64,000 nucleotides of DNA, taken from assembly GCF_014217835.1 (NCBI RefSeq), contig NZ_CP055263.1, forward strand, positions 3,661,501 through 3,725,500. Reading direction: 5' to 3'. A program made the translations under genes and the position numbers. The DNA is from Metabacillus sp. KUDC1714 (GTDB lineage: Bacteria > Bacillota > Bacilli > Bacillales > Bacillaceae). Of the stretch, positions 56,212 through 64,000 are shown piece after piece (positions within the stretch are counted from its first letter, which is position 1; the number at the start of each line of letters is the position of its first letter). The notes beneath the pieces are model-generated. The model worked only from the letters and a program-made list of their open reading frames with translations, did not search any database and had not been told where the DNA came from.

Positions 56212-56272
56212 TACCTTCAAAACAGAAACAATAAATTGGTAAGTATTCAATAAATGAAAGAAGGAACTTAAA

Positions 56273-56476
56273 GTGACAGTAATAAATGACGTTAAGACGA
56301 CTCTAGCAGGATTAAAAAGTGCGCAAGCAAGCTTAGAAACTTTTGCACTAGGTACGGATAATCAACAAGCGAAACAGCTTTACCAACAAGCTGCCCAACA
56401 AACACAAACGATTGTTGACAGTATTTCTCAACGTGTTCAAGAAATTGAACAAGAAGAACCACAATACAAAGATTAG
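56273..56476 (+). CDS. DUF1657 protein, first gene of the spoVA2mob-like operon
   Basis: The 67-residue helical protein starts at GTG with GAAAGAAGGA upstream and contains VKTTLAGLKSAQASLETFALGT, the DUF1657 hallmark. Related copies occur at 58908 and as the C-terminal tail of the 59148 product. Role unknown; found only with spoVA-type operons and DUF421 genes in spore-formers. A terminator-like hairpin follows, so it may be made in greater amount than the genes after it. Confidence 0.8.
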   Translation: MTVINDVKTTLAGLKSAQASLETFALGTDNQQAKQLYQQAAQQTQTIVDSISQRVQEIEQEEPQYKD

Positions 56477-56492
56477 AAAGATTTACATCAAG

Positions 56493-56523
56493 AAGGTTGG
56501 TTGATTCAATCAACCTTTTTTAT
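56493..56523 (+). terminator. Internal terminator between the first and second genes of the spoVA-type operon
   Basis: GGTTGATT-C-AATCAACC inside AAGGTTG...CAACCTT, followed by TTTTTT. It is placed 17 bp after the first gene and 38 bp before the lipoprotein gene; no separate promoter was clear. Confidence 0.75.
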
Positions 56524-56560
56524 AACTTCGATTTATGGATAGAAACGGATAGGTGATTCC

Positions 56561-57034
56561 ATGAAAAATAAGATGAAACTAGGAAACATTGGACTTTTTA
56601 TAGTGGTGATTATCGGACTAAGCTCTGGATGTGCCGTAAATCAGAATCAGTTTACCAACAACAATGATGATGCAAAAATCGTAAAAGTGAGTACAAGCAA
56701 GCAGATCGATCAATCAGTTGCTAATCATGCTAAAGAAATTGTTATCAAAGAAAAAGAGATTTCAGGTGTTAAGGCTGTGAATACAGATCAGGAACTTTTA
56801 TTGGCAGTAAAAGTCGATCACTTTGACCGATTTCGATTAAAGAGCATTGAAAAGAAAGTGAAATTAGACTTAGAGAAAGCATATCCCGATCATAAAATTA
56901 TTATCTCGACCGATTCAAAAATGTATTTGGAACTGGAACAATTGGAACAAAAGTTACAAAAAAATAAAACAGAGAAGAAAACATTAAAAAAAGAATTCAA
57001 CAAAATCAAAAGCCTAATGAATGAAAAAGCATGA
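56561..57034 (+). CDS. YhcN/YlaJ-type sporulation lipoprotein
   Basis: The 157-residue lipoprotein has a signal peptide with lipobox LSSGC, then a YhcN/YlaJ domain (AKEIVIKEKEISGVKAVNTDQELLLAVKVDHFDRFRLKSIEKKVKLDLEKA, about 60-125) and a Lys-rich coiled-coil tail. YhcN/YlaJ proteins sit in the inner spore membrane. It is gene 2 in the spoVA2mob order. Confidence 0.85.
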   Translation: MKNKMKLGNIGLFIVVIIGLSSGCAVNQNQFTNNNDDAKIVKVSTSKQIDQSVANHAKEIVIKEKEISGVKAVNTDQELLLAVKVDHFDRFRLKSIEKKVKLDLEKAYPDHKIIISTDSKMYLELEQLEQKLQKNKTEKKTLKKEFNKIKSLMNEKA

Positions 57035-57050
57035 TGAAAGAAGGGCAGAT

Positions 57051-57530
57051 ATGTCAAATAAGCAAAAGAAACAATTAACACCTGTACAACAGGAGTATCA
57101 AACCCTTGAAAATCAACTTGAAACAAAAAGACCCGTATTTAAGAATTGTATAAAGGCTTTTATAACAGGCGGAATCATTTGCATCATCGGACAGGCGATT
57201 CAAATGTTTTATATTTATTATTTTGATTTCACAGACCAAACAGCTGGGAATCCAACGGTTGGTACCTTAATTTTTATCTCCATGCTTCTTACAGGTTTTG
57301 GAGTTTATGATCGAATTGCACAATTTGGAGGGGCAGGTTCAGCTGTTCCAGTTACCGGATTTGGAAATGCCGTCATATCAGCTGCCATTGAGCATCGAAC
57401 AGAAGGGTTTGTGTTAGGTGTAGGCGGTAATATGTTTAAATTAGCTGGTTCCGTGATTTTATTTGGTGTATTTTCCGCATTTGTGATTGCTACGATTAAA
57501 ACGATACTTATAATGTGGGGTGGTCTCTAA
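57051..57530 (+). CDS. spoVAC: Stage V sporulation protein AC
   Basis: The 159-residue membrane protein has SpoVAC motifs AFITGGIICIIGQAIQMFY, LTGFGVYDRIAQFGGAGSAVPVTGFGNAV and GFVLGVGGNMFKLAGSVI. SpoVAC is a mechanosensitive channel part that moves Ca-dipicolinate across the inner spore membrane. ATG 57051 is preferred to the upstream in-frame start because of GAAGGGCAG. Its TAA overlaps the next ATG by one base. Confidence 0.95.
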   Translation: MSNKQKKQLTPVQQEYQTLENQLETKRPVFKNCIKAFITGGIICIIGQAIQMFYIYYFDFTDQTAGNPTVGTLIFISMLLTGFGVYDRIAQFGGAGSAVPVTGFGNAVISAAIEHRTEGFVLGVGGNMFKLAGSVILFGVFSAFVIATIKTILIMWGGL

Positions 57531-58549
57531 TGTTAATGGGGCATCGTACATGGGTCTTTGAGCAAAAGCCAGTTATTATCTCTACTGGTACTGTTGGTGG
57601 ACCATTTGAAGCCGACGGATTACTTGCTGAAGATTTTGATATCCTCCATTCAGACTTATGGCTTGCACAAGATTCCTATGAAAAAGCACATAAGGTTCTT
57701 ATCGAAGAAGCCTGTCAAAGAGCCATCGAAAAAGCCAAGCTTCAAAAGGAACAAATTCAATTTTTTCTTGGAGGAGATCTTATTAATCAGATTACTCCTA
57801 CAAGCTTTGCTTGTCGATCATTAGGAACACCTTATCTAGGATTGTTTGGTGCCTGTTCGACCTCAATGGAGGGATTGGCGCTTGGTGCCTATCTTGTAAA
57901 CACAAAAGGAGCCAATTATTTGTTAACAGGTGCTTCAAGTCATAACACTTCGGTTGAAAAACAGTTCCGTTATCCGACTGAATACGGGGGGCAAAAACCA
58001 CCTACTGCACAATGGACGGTGACTGGTGCTGGAGTCGCATTGTTAAGTGATTCTGGTGAGGGACCATGTGTTACGTCTGCTACAATTGGTCGTGTTATTG
58101 ATATGGGATTGTCTGATCCCTTTAACATGGGAGGTGCGATGGCACCAGCAGCAGTTGATACGATTGAGGCCCATTTAACCGAACGAAATCTTGATCCTTC
58201 TTACTACGATTTAATTGTAACTGGGGATCTCGGTCAAATTGGACACGAAGTTTCACTAGAATTATTTAAAAAACATGGAATCCCAATACATGAAGAAAAT
58301 TATCAAGACTGCGGAATGATGATTTACCGGGAAGGACAGCCGGTCCTAGCAGGAGCTAGTGGCGCTGGCTGTTCAGCAACTGTTGTATATGGTCATTTGT
58401 TAAACCGTATGAAAAAGGGTGAATTTAAACGAATGTTAGTTGTAGCGACAGGGGCTTTATTGTCGCCATTAACCTTTCAGCAAAAAGAAACCATTCCATG
58501 TATCGCTCATGCAGTGTCGATTGAATACGGAGGTGAACAACGATCATGA
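57530..58549 (+). CDS. spoVAD: Stage V sporulation protein AD
   Basis: The 339-residue protein has the thiolase-like fold of SpoVAD ([68 protein letters not shown]). SpoVAD binds dipicolinic acid for uptake into the forespore. It begins on the last base of spoVAC (TAATG) and overlaps the next gene by ATGA. Confidence 0.96.
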   Translation: MLMGHRTWVFEQKPVIISTGTVGGPFEADGLLAEDFDILHSDLWLAQDSYEKAHKVLIEEACQRAIEKAKLQKEQIQFFLGGDLINQITPTSFACRSLGTPYLGLFGACSTSMEGLALGAYLVNTKGANYLLTGASSHNTSVEKQFRYPTEYGGQKPPTAQWTVTGAGVALLSDSGEGPCVTSATIGRVIDMGLSDPFNMGGAMAPAAVDTIEAHLTERNLDPSYYDLIVTGDLGQIGHEVSLELFKKHGIPIHEENYQDCGMMIYREGQPVLAGASGAGCSATVVYGHLLNRMKKGEFKRMLVVATGALLSPLTFQQKETIPCIAHAVSIEYGGEQRS

Positions 58550-58896
58550 TTTTCTTTTGGGCTTTTGTCGTTGGTGGATTGATTTGTGTTGTTGGTCAAA
58601 TTATGTTTGATGTGTTTAAACTTACACCAGCCCATACATTAAGTACATTCGTTGTTATTGGTGCCCTTCTTGATGGATTTGGTTTATATGAACCGTTTAT
58701 CGATTTTGCAGGGGCAGGAGCAACAGTCCCAATAACAAGTTTCGGAAATTCCCTTGTACATGGGGCAATGGCAGAAGCAGAAAAACATGGGTTAGTTGGT
58801 GTGATCTCGGGAATGTTTGAAGTGACAAGTGCCGGAATTTCAGCTGCCATCATTTTCGGAATGATTGGAGCCTTACTTTTTAAACCAAAAGGATAG
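58546..58896 (+). CDS. spoVAEb: Stage V sporulation protein AE (SpoVAEb)
   Basis: The 116-residue membrane protein has [26 protein letters not shown] and [32 protein letters not shown], typical SpoVAEb. It completes the C-D-Eb channel core and is coupled to spoVAD by ATGA. Confidence 0.95.
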   Translation: MIFFWAFVVGGLICVVGQIMFDVFKLTPAHTLSTFVVIGALLDGFGLYEPFIDFAGAGATVPITSFGNSLVHGAMAEAEKHGLVGVISGMFEVTSAGISAAIIFGMIGALLFKPKG

Positions 58897-58907
58897 GAGG
58901 ATATTGG

Positions 58908-59114
58908 ATGACAATTGCATCAGAAGTAAAGCAATCTCTTGCAAGTCTAAAAGGTATAGAAGCTGATTTATCCAGTTTAGCCCTACGAACTCAGGACCAT
59001 CAATCAAAGCGTATCTTACATGAAACCATGATGGTCGTCCATGAAGTAGTGACAGATTTAAAAAAGCGAATTGGGGAATTGGAGAGGGAAGAGTTTCAAT
59101 ACAAAGGCTTTTAA
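58908..59114 (+). CDS. DUF1657 protein, second copy
   Basis: The 68-residue helical protein has VKQSLASLKGIEADLSSLALRT and ends EEFQYKGF; the first copy ends EEPQYKD, so the two are paralogs. AGGAGGATATTGG precedes its ATG, 11 bp after spoVAEb. Confidence 0.8.
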   Translation: MTIASEVKQSLASLKGIEADLSSLALRTQDHQSKRILHETMMVVHEVVTDLKKRIGELEREEFQYKGF

Positions 59115-59147
59115 GTTCATATTTTCTTTTACAGGAGGTGTAAAGCA

Positions 59148-60008
59148 GTGCCTGATTGGTTAGATATCGTCGTACGGTCTTTAATATTTGTTGTGGTCTT
59201 ATTTTTAATCACGAAATGGTTAGGTAAAAAACAGCTTTCTGAACTTTCATTCTTTGAATATGTCACCGGAATTTCTATTGGAAGTATTGGTGCAGAAGTT
59301 GCTATGGGACTTGAACGGAACATTATGAACGGAATAATTGGAATAATAATCTTTGCAGCAATTCCCTTTTTAGCCGGTTTGCTTTCCTTGAAAAGCAAAA
59401 CCTTTCGTGATTTTATCGAAGGGAGAGCAACTGTTTTTATTAAAGATGGGAAAATCTTGGAGGATAATTTAAAAAAGGAAAAATACACTACTGATGAATT
59501 GCTAGAATTACTTCGAAAAAGGGATGTCTTTAAGGTAGCTGATGTGGAATTTGCGTTATTGGAACCAACAGGAGACTTAAGCGTAATGCTGAAAAAAGAA
59601 AACCAACCATTGACCCCAAAAGATGTAAACTTAACTGTTGCTTCTGTTAAGGAACCGCAAACAGTCATTATGGATGGAGAAATCTTAGATGAGCCTCTGT
59701 CCACGATTGGACGAAGCCGAAGTTGGTTAAAAACAGAACTAGAAAAACAAGGTGCAACAATTGAAAATGTTTTTCTTGGACAGGTAGATTCATACGGACA
59801 ATTAACAATTGACCTTTTTGATGATAAACTTCAAGTCCCGTCCCCACAAGAAAAGCCTTTAATCCTTTCTACGATGAAAAAATGCCAAGCGAACTTAGAG
59901 CTGTTTGCTCTTGGAACGGAAGCACAGGAAGCTAAGCAAATGTATAGTAACAATAGTAAAAAACTCCAAGAGGCGATTGATAAAGTAACTCCTATTTTAA
60001 AAGGGTAG
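59148..60008 (+). CDS. DUF421 membrane protein with C-terminal DUF1657-like tail
   Basis: The 286-residue protein has three N-terminal membrane segments (about 8-24, 33-50, 60-78), a DUF421 cytoplasmic domain (KTFRDFIEGRATVFIKDGKILEDNL, DVEFALLEPTGDLSVMLKKENQPLT), a second DUF421-type half (about 165-225) and a tail (about 238-286) with MKKCQANLELFALGTEAQEAKQMY, matching the DUF1657 proteins of the same operon. It starts at GTG with AGGAGGTG. It is the seventh gene of the spoVA2mob set and has been linked in that operon to high spore heat resistance. Confidence 0.88.
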   Translation: MPDWLDIVVRSLIFVVVLFLITKWLGKKQLSELSFFEYVTGISIGSIGAEVAMGLERNIMNGIIGIIIFAAIPFLAGLLSLKSKTFRDFIEGRATVFIKDGKILEDNLKKEKYTTDELLELLRKRDVFKVADVEFALLEPTGDLSVMLKKENQPLTPKDVNLTVASVKEPQTVIMDGEILDEPLSTIGRSRSWLKTELEKQGATIENVFLGQVDSYGQLTIDLFDDKLQVPSPQEKPLILSTMKKCQANLELFALGTEAQEAKQMYSNNSKKLQEAIDKVTPILKG

Positions 60009-60463
60009 ATGGGTGTTCGGAAATAGACATAATAATAGAAGGTAAACTATTTATATGAGGGCAGTAACTACTCTTTTAAAGTGGATATGACTAGGGATAG
60101 AGCTAATAGAAGACACAAACAACTGTACAGCCCATTCTCTATAGATTTATGAGATGTAATTCTAATATTAATAAAATGAGAACACATTGCTTAAGCGACA
60201 AAAATAGTTCTGTTATCTTTTTTAGAGGTACCTTCTTATTCGAATTAGGAGGTATCTTATTTTAGTTTCTACTAATATGAAAAATTATTTTTTATAAGGT
60301 TTACATATTTTTTGTTTTTTCATAAGTGAAAATAGGAAGCATTACCATAATAAATACAAGATGCAAATTGTTATTACAGGAAGATTATATTAATAATAAA
60401 CAAAACGAGTTTGGTTACTATATAGAGGTAAGTAATTTCAAAGATTAAAAAGGAGCGATACTA
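60009..60463. other. Intergenic region after the spoVA-type operon
   Basis: About 455 bp without a gene. It contains the strong hairpin at 60222-60262 and, before 60464, the promoter region of the next small gene (not clear). No inverted terminal repeat or transposase trace was seen. Confidence 0.4.
60222..60262 (+). terminator. Terminator downstream of the spoVA-type operon
   Basis: AGAGGTACCTTCTTATTCGAATTAGGAGGTATCTT forms a long near-perfect stem followed by ATTTTAG; written here as positions 60222-60256. It is 210 bp after the last gene. Confidence 0.6.
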
Positions 60464-60673
60464 ATGACTCAACAAATTAATGTAGACCAATTAAATCAAG
60501 CTAAAGCAAATGTAACTCTTACACAAAATTTATTAAATCAAGCGATCGAAAAGTCCGCATCAGATCCAACTCTAGCTCAAGAAGCAATTAAACAAGCTGC
60601 AAATGAGATAGCACAAGCTCAAACAGCAGTTAGTCAAGTTCAAAGTGCCTTTATTGTACAAAAATCAGAGTAA
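60464..60673 (+). CDS. Small Gln/Ala-rich helical protein
   Basis: The 69-residue protein (MTQQINVDQLNQAKANVTLTQ...) is a predicted single long helix rich in Q and A. AAAGGAGCGATACTA precedes the ATG and a terminator follows, so it is likely expressed. No family recognised; the size and place beside a spore operon would fit a small spore-associated protein (inference). Confidence 0.55.
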   Translation: MTQQINVDQLNQAKANVTLTQNLLNQAIEKSASDPTLAQEAIKQAANEIAQAQTAVSQVQSAFIVQKSE

Positions 60674-60747
60674 AGATATACTGTACTCATTTCTCCTCAC
60701 GATAGAGAAGAGTTTATAAAAATTCTCTCCAAATGTGTAATAAACAG

Positions 60748-60783
60748 CAAGCAAGCCATCAAAAATAGCTTGCTTGTTTTTAC
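60748..60783. terminator. Bidirectional terminator
   Basis: CAAGCAAGC ... GCTTGCTTG stem with TTTTT on the plus strand and A-rich 5' flank, between converging genes. Confidence 0.8.
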
Positions 60784-61262
60784 ATGGTTAATTCTGGCTT
60801 TTGTGTCAATGGTTTAATGAATTTAGCTAATAATTTACGTGAGATTGGTCCAACAATTAACAACTGAGATGGAAGCGCCACGATGAAGTTTAGACCAACT
60901 GTTTTAAGGTAAGCTGTGAAAATGGAACCTTCAATTCCGATCATTAACTCCGTTAAAATAAGTCCGTATACTGACATAATTAGAACCATCATAGGAACCA
61001 TACAAAAAGATATTACCATAATAAAGTTGATTTCTTTTGATTTATCATAAGGTAGTGATAAAGCTAATTTACGCGCTTTCGGTTCAACGAATGACTCGAC
61101 GATAAAAGCGACGATAAATGTTACAACAAATTGAATGAAAGCACTCTTTACTGTAAACGATGAAAATCCATGTAAAGCTGTGTTGTAAACGGTCATAATA
61201 AGAACCATTCCAAAACACATAAAAATACCGAAAATAATTCCTTCTTTTCGATTACTAGGCAA
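60780..61262 (-). CDS. DUF2798 membrane protein
   Basis: The 160-residue protein has four membrane segments arranged as two similar halves (EGIIFGIFMCFGMVLIMTVYN and ISFCMVPMMVLIMSVYG), the pattern of DUF2798 proteins. TTG 61262 is the start with AAAGGATG upstream. Function unknown. Confidence 0.75.
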   Translation of the reverse strand: MPSNRKEGIIFGIFMCFGMVLIMTVYNTALHGFSSFTVKSAFIQFVVTFIVAFIVESFVEPKARKLALSLPYDKSKEINFIMVISFCMVPMMVLIMSVYGLILTELMIGIEGSIFTAYLKTVGLNFIVALPSQLLIVGPISRKLLAKFIKPLTQKPELTM

Positions 61263-61375
61263 TTAAAAACATCCTTTCTTATAAAGCATAAATTTTATTA
61301 TATATGCACAGATTTTTATTCATAAGTGACATTTTTGTGAACTTTTTTCAAGCAATTCCTTCCACAAAAGTAGCT

Positions 61376-62299
61376 TTAGCTTTGTTTTTCATAAATTTCA
61401 ATCAAAGCTTTTGCATTCATACTTAAATATCGTTCTTTGTTATATGTAAAAACTAATGTACGGGTAGGATTTGTATCTAATTTAATATAGGAAAGGGAGG
61501 ATTGCTGAGCACTTCGGTGAACGATCATTTCAGGAACTATTGTTAGACCAAGCCCATAACCCACAAGAGATTGAGCGGTTTCAATGCTACTTGTTTCATA
61601 GGCAATCTGCGGTTCAAATTTACCTCTTGCACATAATTCTAATACTGTCCGACGAAAGCCGTAGCCTTGTTTCAATAAAATAAATGGACAATTGGCAAAA
61701 TCCTCAATAGGTAAGGCGTATTGTTCCAACAAATTAGTAGAAGCTAGAATTTGTTTTAATTTTTCTGGCATCCATTGTTTTGTTTTCTTTGGTAATACAA
61801 GATAAAGTGGCTCTGTAAGCATTATTTTCGTCGCTAAACGAGAATCTTCTATCGGGAGTGACAATAAAGAAATATCAACTAATCCTCTCGCGGTTAAGTC
61901 TATTAGCCGTTCTGTTGATTCTTCAACTAGTTTAATACAGACATTTTGATACTGTTCTTGATAGATTTGCAGAAGTGGTGGTAAAATATGTCCACCTGTA
62001 ATAGCTGTTGAGCCAATCTTTAATTCCCCTCTGATTCCTTCTCTTCGTTCAAGGATCTCACGTCTTAGATCATCACGCATTTGTAAGATTTTCTCTGCTT
62101 GTTTAACAAAACATAAGCCATCAGGAGTTGCTTCTACTGAACCAGGCTTTCGATCAAACAAGTATACACCAAGTTCTTGTTCCAGTTTGGCAATTTGTTT
62201 ACTTAAAGATGGCTGTGCAATATGAAGATTGGAAGCAGCTTTTGTAAAGCTCTTTGTTTTATATATTTCCAATGCATATTCAAATAGTCTCATGTCCAT
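61376..62299 (-). CDS. LysR-family transcriptional regulator
   Basis: The 307-residue protein has the LysR HTH (FTKAASNLHIAQPSLSKQIAKLEQELGVYLFDR) and the ligand domain (RGELKIGSTAITGGHILPPLL, LVGYGLGLTIVPEMIV). The start follows GGAGGG. It is divergent from a methyltransferase gene with a 113-bp gap, a possible target. Ligand unknown. Confidence 0.85.
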   Translation of the reverse strand: MDMRLFEYALEIYKTKSFTKAASNLHIAQPSLSKQIAKLEQELGVYLFDRKPGSVEATPDGLCFVKQAEKILQMRDDLRREILERREGIRGELKIGSTAITGGHILPPLLQIYQEQYQNVCIKLVEESTERLIDLTARGLVDISLLSLPIEDSRLATKIMLTEPLYLVLPKKTKQWMPEKLKQILASTNLLEQYALPIEDFANCPFILLKQGYGFRRTVLELCARGKFEPQIAYETSSIETAQSLVGYGLGLTIVPEMIVHRSAQQSSLSYIKLDTNPTRTLVFTYNKERYLSMNAKALIEIYEKQS

Positions 62300-62412
62300 A
62301 ATATCCCTCCATAGCCTGTGGCTATCATTATAATAGATTATATATCTTAGTCGAATAGATGTTTATAGATTATTATGAAAATAACAAAATTTCAAAAAAG
62401 GAGTGTTATGAC

Positions 62413-63186
62413 ATGAGTTCCTCGAATGTTTGGAATGCAGAATTGTACGATAATAAATTAAGCTTTGTATCCAGTTTTGGCAAAGGAGTAGTCGAGCTAC
62501 TTCAACCACAAAGGGGAGAGAAAATCCTTGATTTGGGCTGTGGAACGGGTGATCTTTCATACGAAATTTCCAAGTCAGGTGCGATTGTGAAGGGAAGTGA
62601 TTTCTCAAGGGGAATGGTTGAGCGGGCACGTAAAAAGTATCCTCAAATCCTATTCATTGTTGAAAATGGAGAAACATTTAGAACAATTGAAAAGTATGAT
62701 GCAGTATTTTCAAATGCAGCCCTTCACTGGATGAAACGAGCTGACAAAGTGGTCGAATCGGTTGAGCTAGCATTACAACCAGGAGGTCGCTTTATAGCTG
62801 AATTTGGTGGACAAGGAAATGTTCAAACTGTTATTCGAGGAATCACAGAAGTACTCTCAGGAGAATATGGAATAAATGTTGCAGGAAGGAACCCATGGTA
62901 TTTTCCAAGTATAGGAGAATATAGCACTTTACTTGAAAAGTACGGATTTAAAGTATTATATGCTCATCATTTTGATAGGCCTACCCCATTAACAGATGGA
63001 GAAAAGGGGTTGTATCATTGGTTAGATAGTTTTGCGGATGACTTTTTCCCTGAGTTTTCTAAAGAAGAAAAAATGGTTATTTATAAAAAAATAAAAAATA
63101 AAATACAATTAGATTTATATAAAGATGGTATATGGGAAGCTGATTATAAGCGTATTAGAATTGTTGCAATTAAGAAAGAAAGTTAA
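62413..63186 (+). CDS. Class I SAM-dependent methyltransferase
   Basis: The 257-residue protein has the SAM-binding motif ILDLGCGTGDLS, motif II SDFSRGMVERARKKYP and YDAVFSNAALHWM, as in trans-aconitate-methyltransferase-like (UbiE/Tam) enzymes. ATG 62413 is chosen because AAAAGGAGTG lies before it. Substrate unknown. Confidence 0.85.
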   Translation: MSSSNVWNAELYDNKLSFVSSFGKGVVELLQPQRGEKILDLGCGTGDLSYEISKSGAIVKGSDFSRGMVERARKKYPQILFIVENGETFRTIEKYDAVFSNAALHWMKRADKVVESVELALQPGGRFIAEFGGQGNVQTVIRGITEVLSGEYGINVAGRNPWYFPSIGEYSTLLEKYGFKVLYAHHFDRPTPLTDGEKGLYHWLDSFADDFFPEFSKEEKMVIYKKIKNKIQLDLYKDGIWEADYKRIRIVAIKKES

Positions 63187-63627
63187 GGAGCCTTTATTTG
63201 TTGTTCCATCTATTTATTTATTTAATTATTGAACGTTTTTAATTCAGGTAATATTGACCTCTTTCTGCCTTAAACAAACTGAAAGCTATACTTCATGAAG
63301 AAGTATAGCTTTCTTTGAAAACAAGCATATTCTCTATTATTTGATCTTCTTGACCTTTATCAATCACAAGACCTTTCTTTAGGCTTATGTAGGGTTTACC
63401 ATAACTAGCATTGAAAAGAAGTTAATAGATAAGAACATATTTATAATATCATAAAAAAAAGGAACCCAACTTCAGAAAAATGTGTGTTTATTGAAAAAAT
63501 GTAAATTTTTATAAATAATTCTTGACGGAGGCTATTAAAAGGCGAAAGATTAAATTAAGCATTCTAAAAAAGGAAAAGGAGCAAATAGGCTCTAAATTTA
63601 ACTTGATTAAAGAGAGTAGGTGGAAAA
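63187..63627. other. Intergenic region before the HAD gene
   Basis: About 440 bp; contains only the terminator at 63281-63316 and AT-rich sequence. No gene seen. Confidence 0.4.
63281..63316 (+). terminator. Terminator after the methyltransferase gene
   Basis: GAAAGCTATACTT ... AAGTATAGCTTTC perfect 13-bp stem followed by TTT. Confidence 0.85.
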
Positions 63628-64000
63628 ATGATTAAAGCTGCTATCTTTGATTTTGATGGAACTTTATTAAATCGAGACGAGTCAGTAAGGCTGTTTATAG
63701 AGGGGCAATATCGTAGATTGAACAACTTGCTAGGCAATATTTCAAGAGAGAAGTATGTTTCTAGATTTATAGAATTGGATAACCGTGGATATGTTTGGAA
63801 GGATATAGTTTATCAACGAATAGTCAAAGAATTTGATATTACTAAAATTACTTGGCAAGAACTCCTTCAAGATTATATGAATGAATTTAAGCATAATTGT
63901 GTTCCTTTTTCTAACCTCATTAATATGTTAGAAAAATTGAAAAATAATAATCTAATTTTGGGGATAATTACAAATGGAATAGGGAAATTTCAGATGAATA
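63628..64000 (+). CDS. HAD-family hydrolase (partial, runs off the window)
   Basis: The first 124 residues are visible. The start MIKAAIFDFDGTLLN has the HAD nucleophile Asp motif DFDGT, and ILGIITNGIGKFQ is motif II (TNG). A cap region lies between them. It belongs to the YjjG/PGP-like phosphatases; substrate unknown. AGTAGGTGG precedes the ATG. Confidence 0.85.
   Translation, partial: MIKAAIFDFDGTLLNRDESVRLFIEGQYRRLNNLLGNISREKYVSRFIELDNRGYVWKDIVYQRIVKEFDITKITWQELLQDYMNEFKHNCVPFSNLINMLEKLKNNNLILGIITNGIGKFQMN

Noticed and set aside
54700..60700. Tn1546-type transposon ends around the spoVA2mob-like operon
   Set aside because: No transposase, resolvase or long terminal inverted repeats could be seen on either side.

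Overview
This is a low-GC Gram-positive window, almost certainly the chromosome of an endospore-forming Bacillaceae. The evidence is a SigH-type sporulation sigma factor, a spoVA-type operon, a BceRS-BceAB module, a YodO/KamA lysine-aminomutase cluster, cysJI with a divergent CysL-type regulator, GGAGG ribosome sites, and many Bacillus families of unknown function (DUF1292, DUF3231, DUF421, DUF1657). No rRNA, tRNA, CRISPR array or intact insertion sequence was seen.

Layout. 0-2.4 kb: end of an MFS transporter, a two-gene SRPBCC/ArsR unit with a 16-bp-arm operator-like palindrome, and a second-copy-looking SigH. 2.9-6.7 kb: a large secreted YhcR-like nuclease/5'-nucleotidase. 6.9-15.4 kb: a beta-lysine/lysine catabolic cluster (sigma-54 activator, ablB, kamA, yokU, yodT, yodS, yodR, yodQ) with a clear -24/-12 promoter and three 16-bp activator-site repeats. 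15.7 kb: an LXG-domain protein with no toxin domain. 16.8-21.0 kb: an operon that looks like kguE-kguK-kguT (2-ketogluconate use) plus a PtxS-like LacI regulator. 21.5-31.1 kb: a YesM/YesN two-component system, a three-gene carbohydrate ABC importer without ATPase, and cytoplasmic GH42 and GH30 glycosidases. 31.4-32.6 kb: an HPS-like decarboxylase/aldolase and a PHI-like isomerase whose promoter and 17-bp operator copy those of the kgu-like operon 14.5 kb away.

32.6-42.6 kb is mixed: exonuclease, pentapeptide protein, DUF3934, a deleted asnA remnant, DUF421, a CBO0543 remnant, KtrB/TrkH-type K+ transporter, DUF1801, erythromycin-esterase family and DUF1292 genes. 43.2-47.6 kb: a complete BceRS-BceAB antimicrobial-peptide sensing/resistance module. 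47.9-54.6 kb: DUF3231, a VUT-family transporter, then cysL/cysJI sulfite reduction. 54.7-56.1 kb: decayed genes around a DinB gene. 56.3-60.0 kb: a complete seven-gene operon with the content and order of spoVA2mob (DUF1657, YhcN/YlaJ lipoprotein, SpoVAC, SpoVAD, SpoVAEb, DUF1657, DUF421-DUF1657), the mobile operon known to raise spore heat resistance. The window ends with DUF2798, LysR, methyltransferase and a partial HAD gene.

Most notable: (i) the kgu-like and HPS/PHI operons appear to form one regulon, suggesting a reductase-free route from 2-ketogluconate 6-phosphate to pentose or hexose phosphates; (ii) the spoVA2mob operon with a terminator after its first gene; (iii) the sigma-54-controlled lysine 2,3-aminomutase operon with its triple activator site. 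Functions are assigned by recognising families and motifs by eye; no database search was run.
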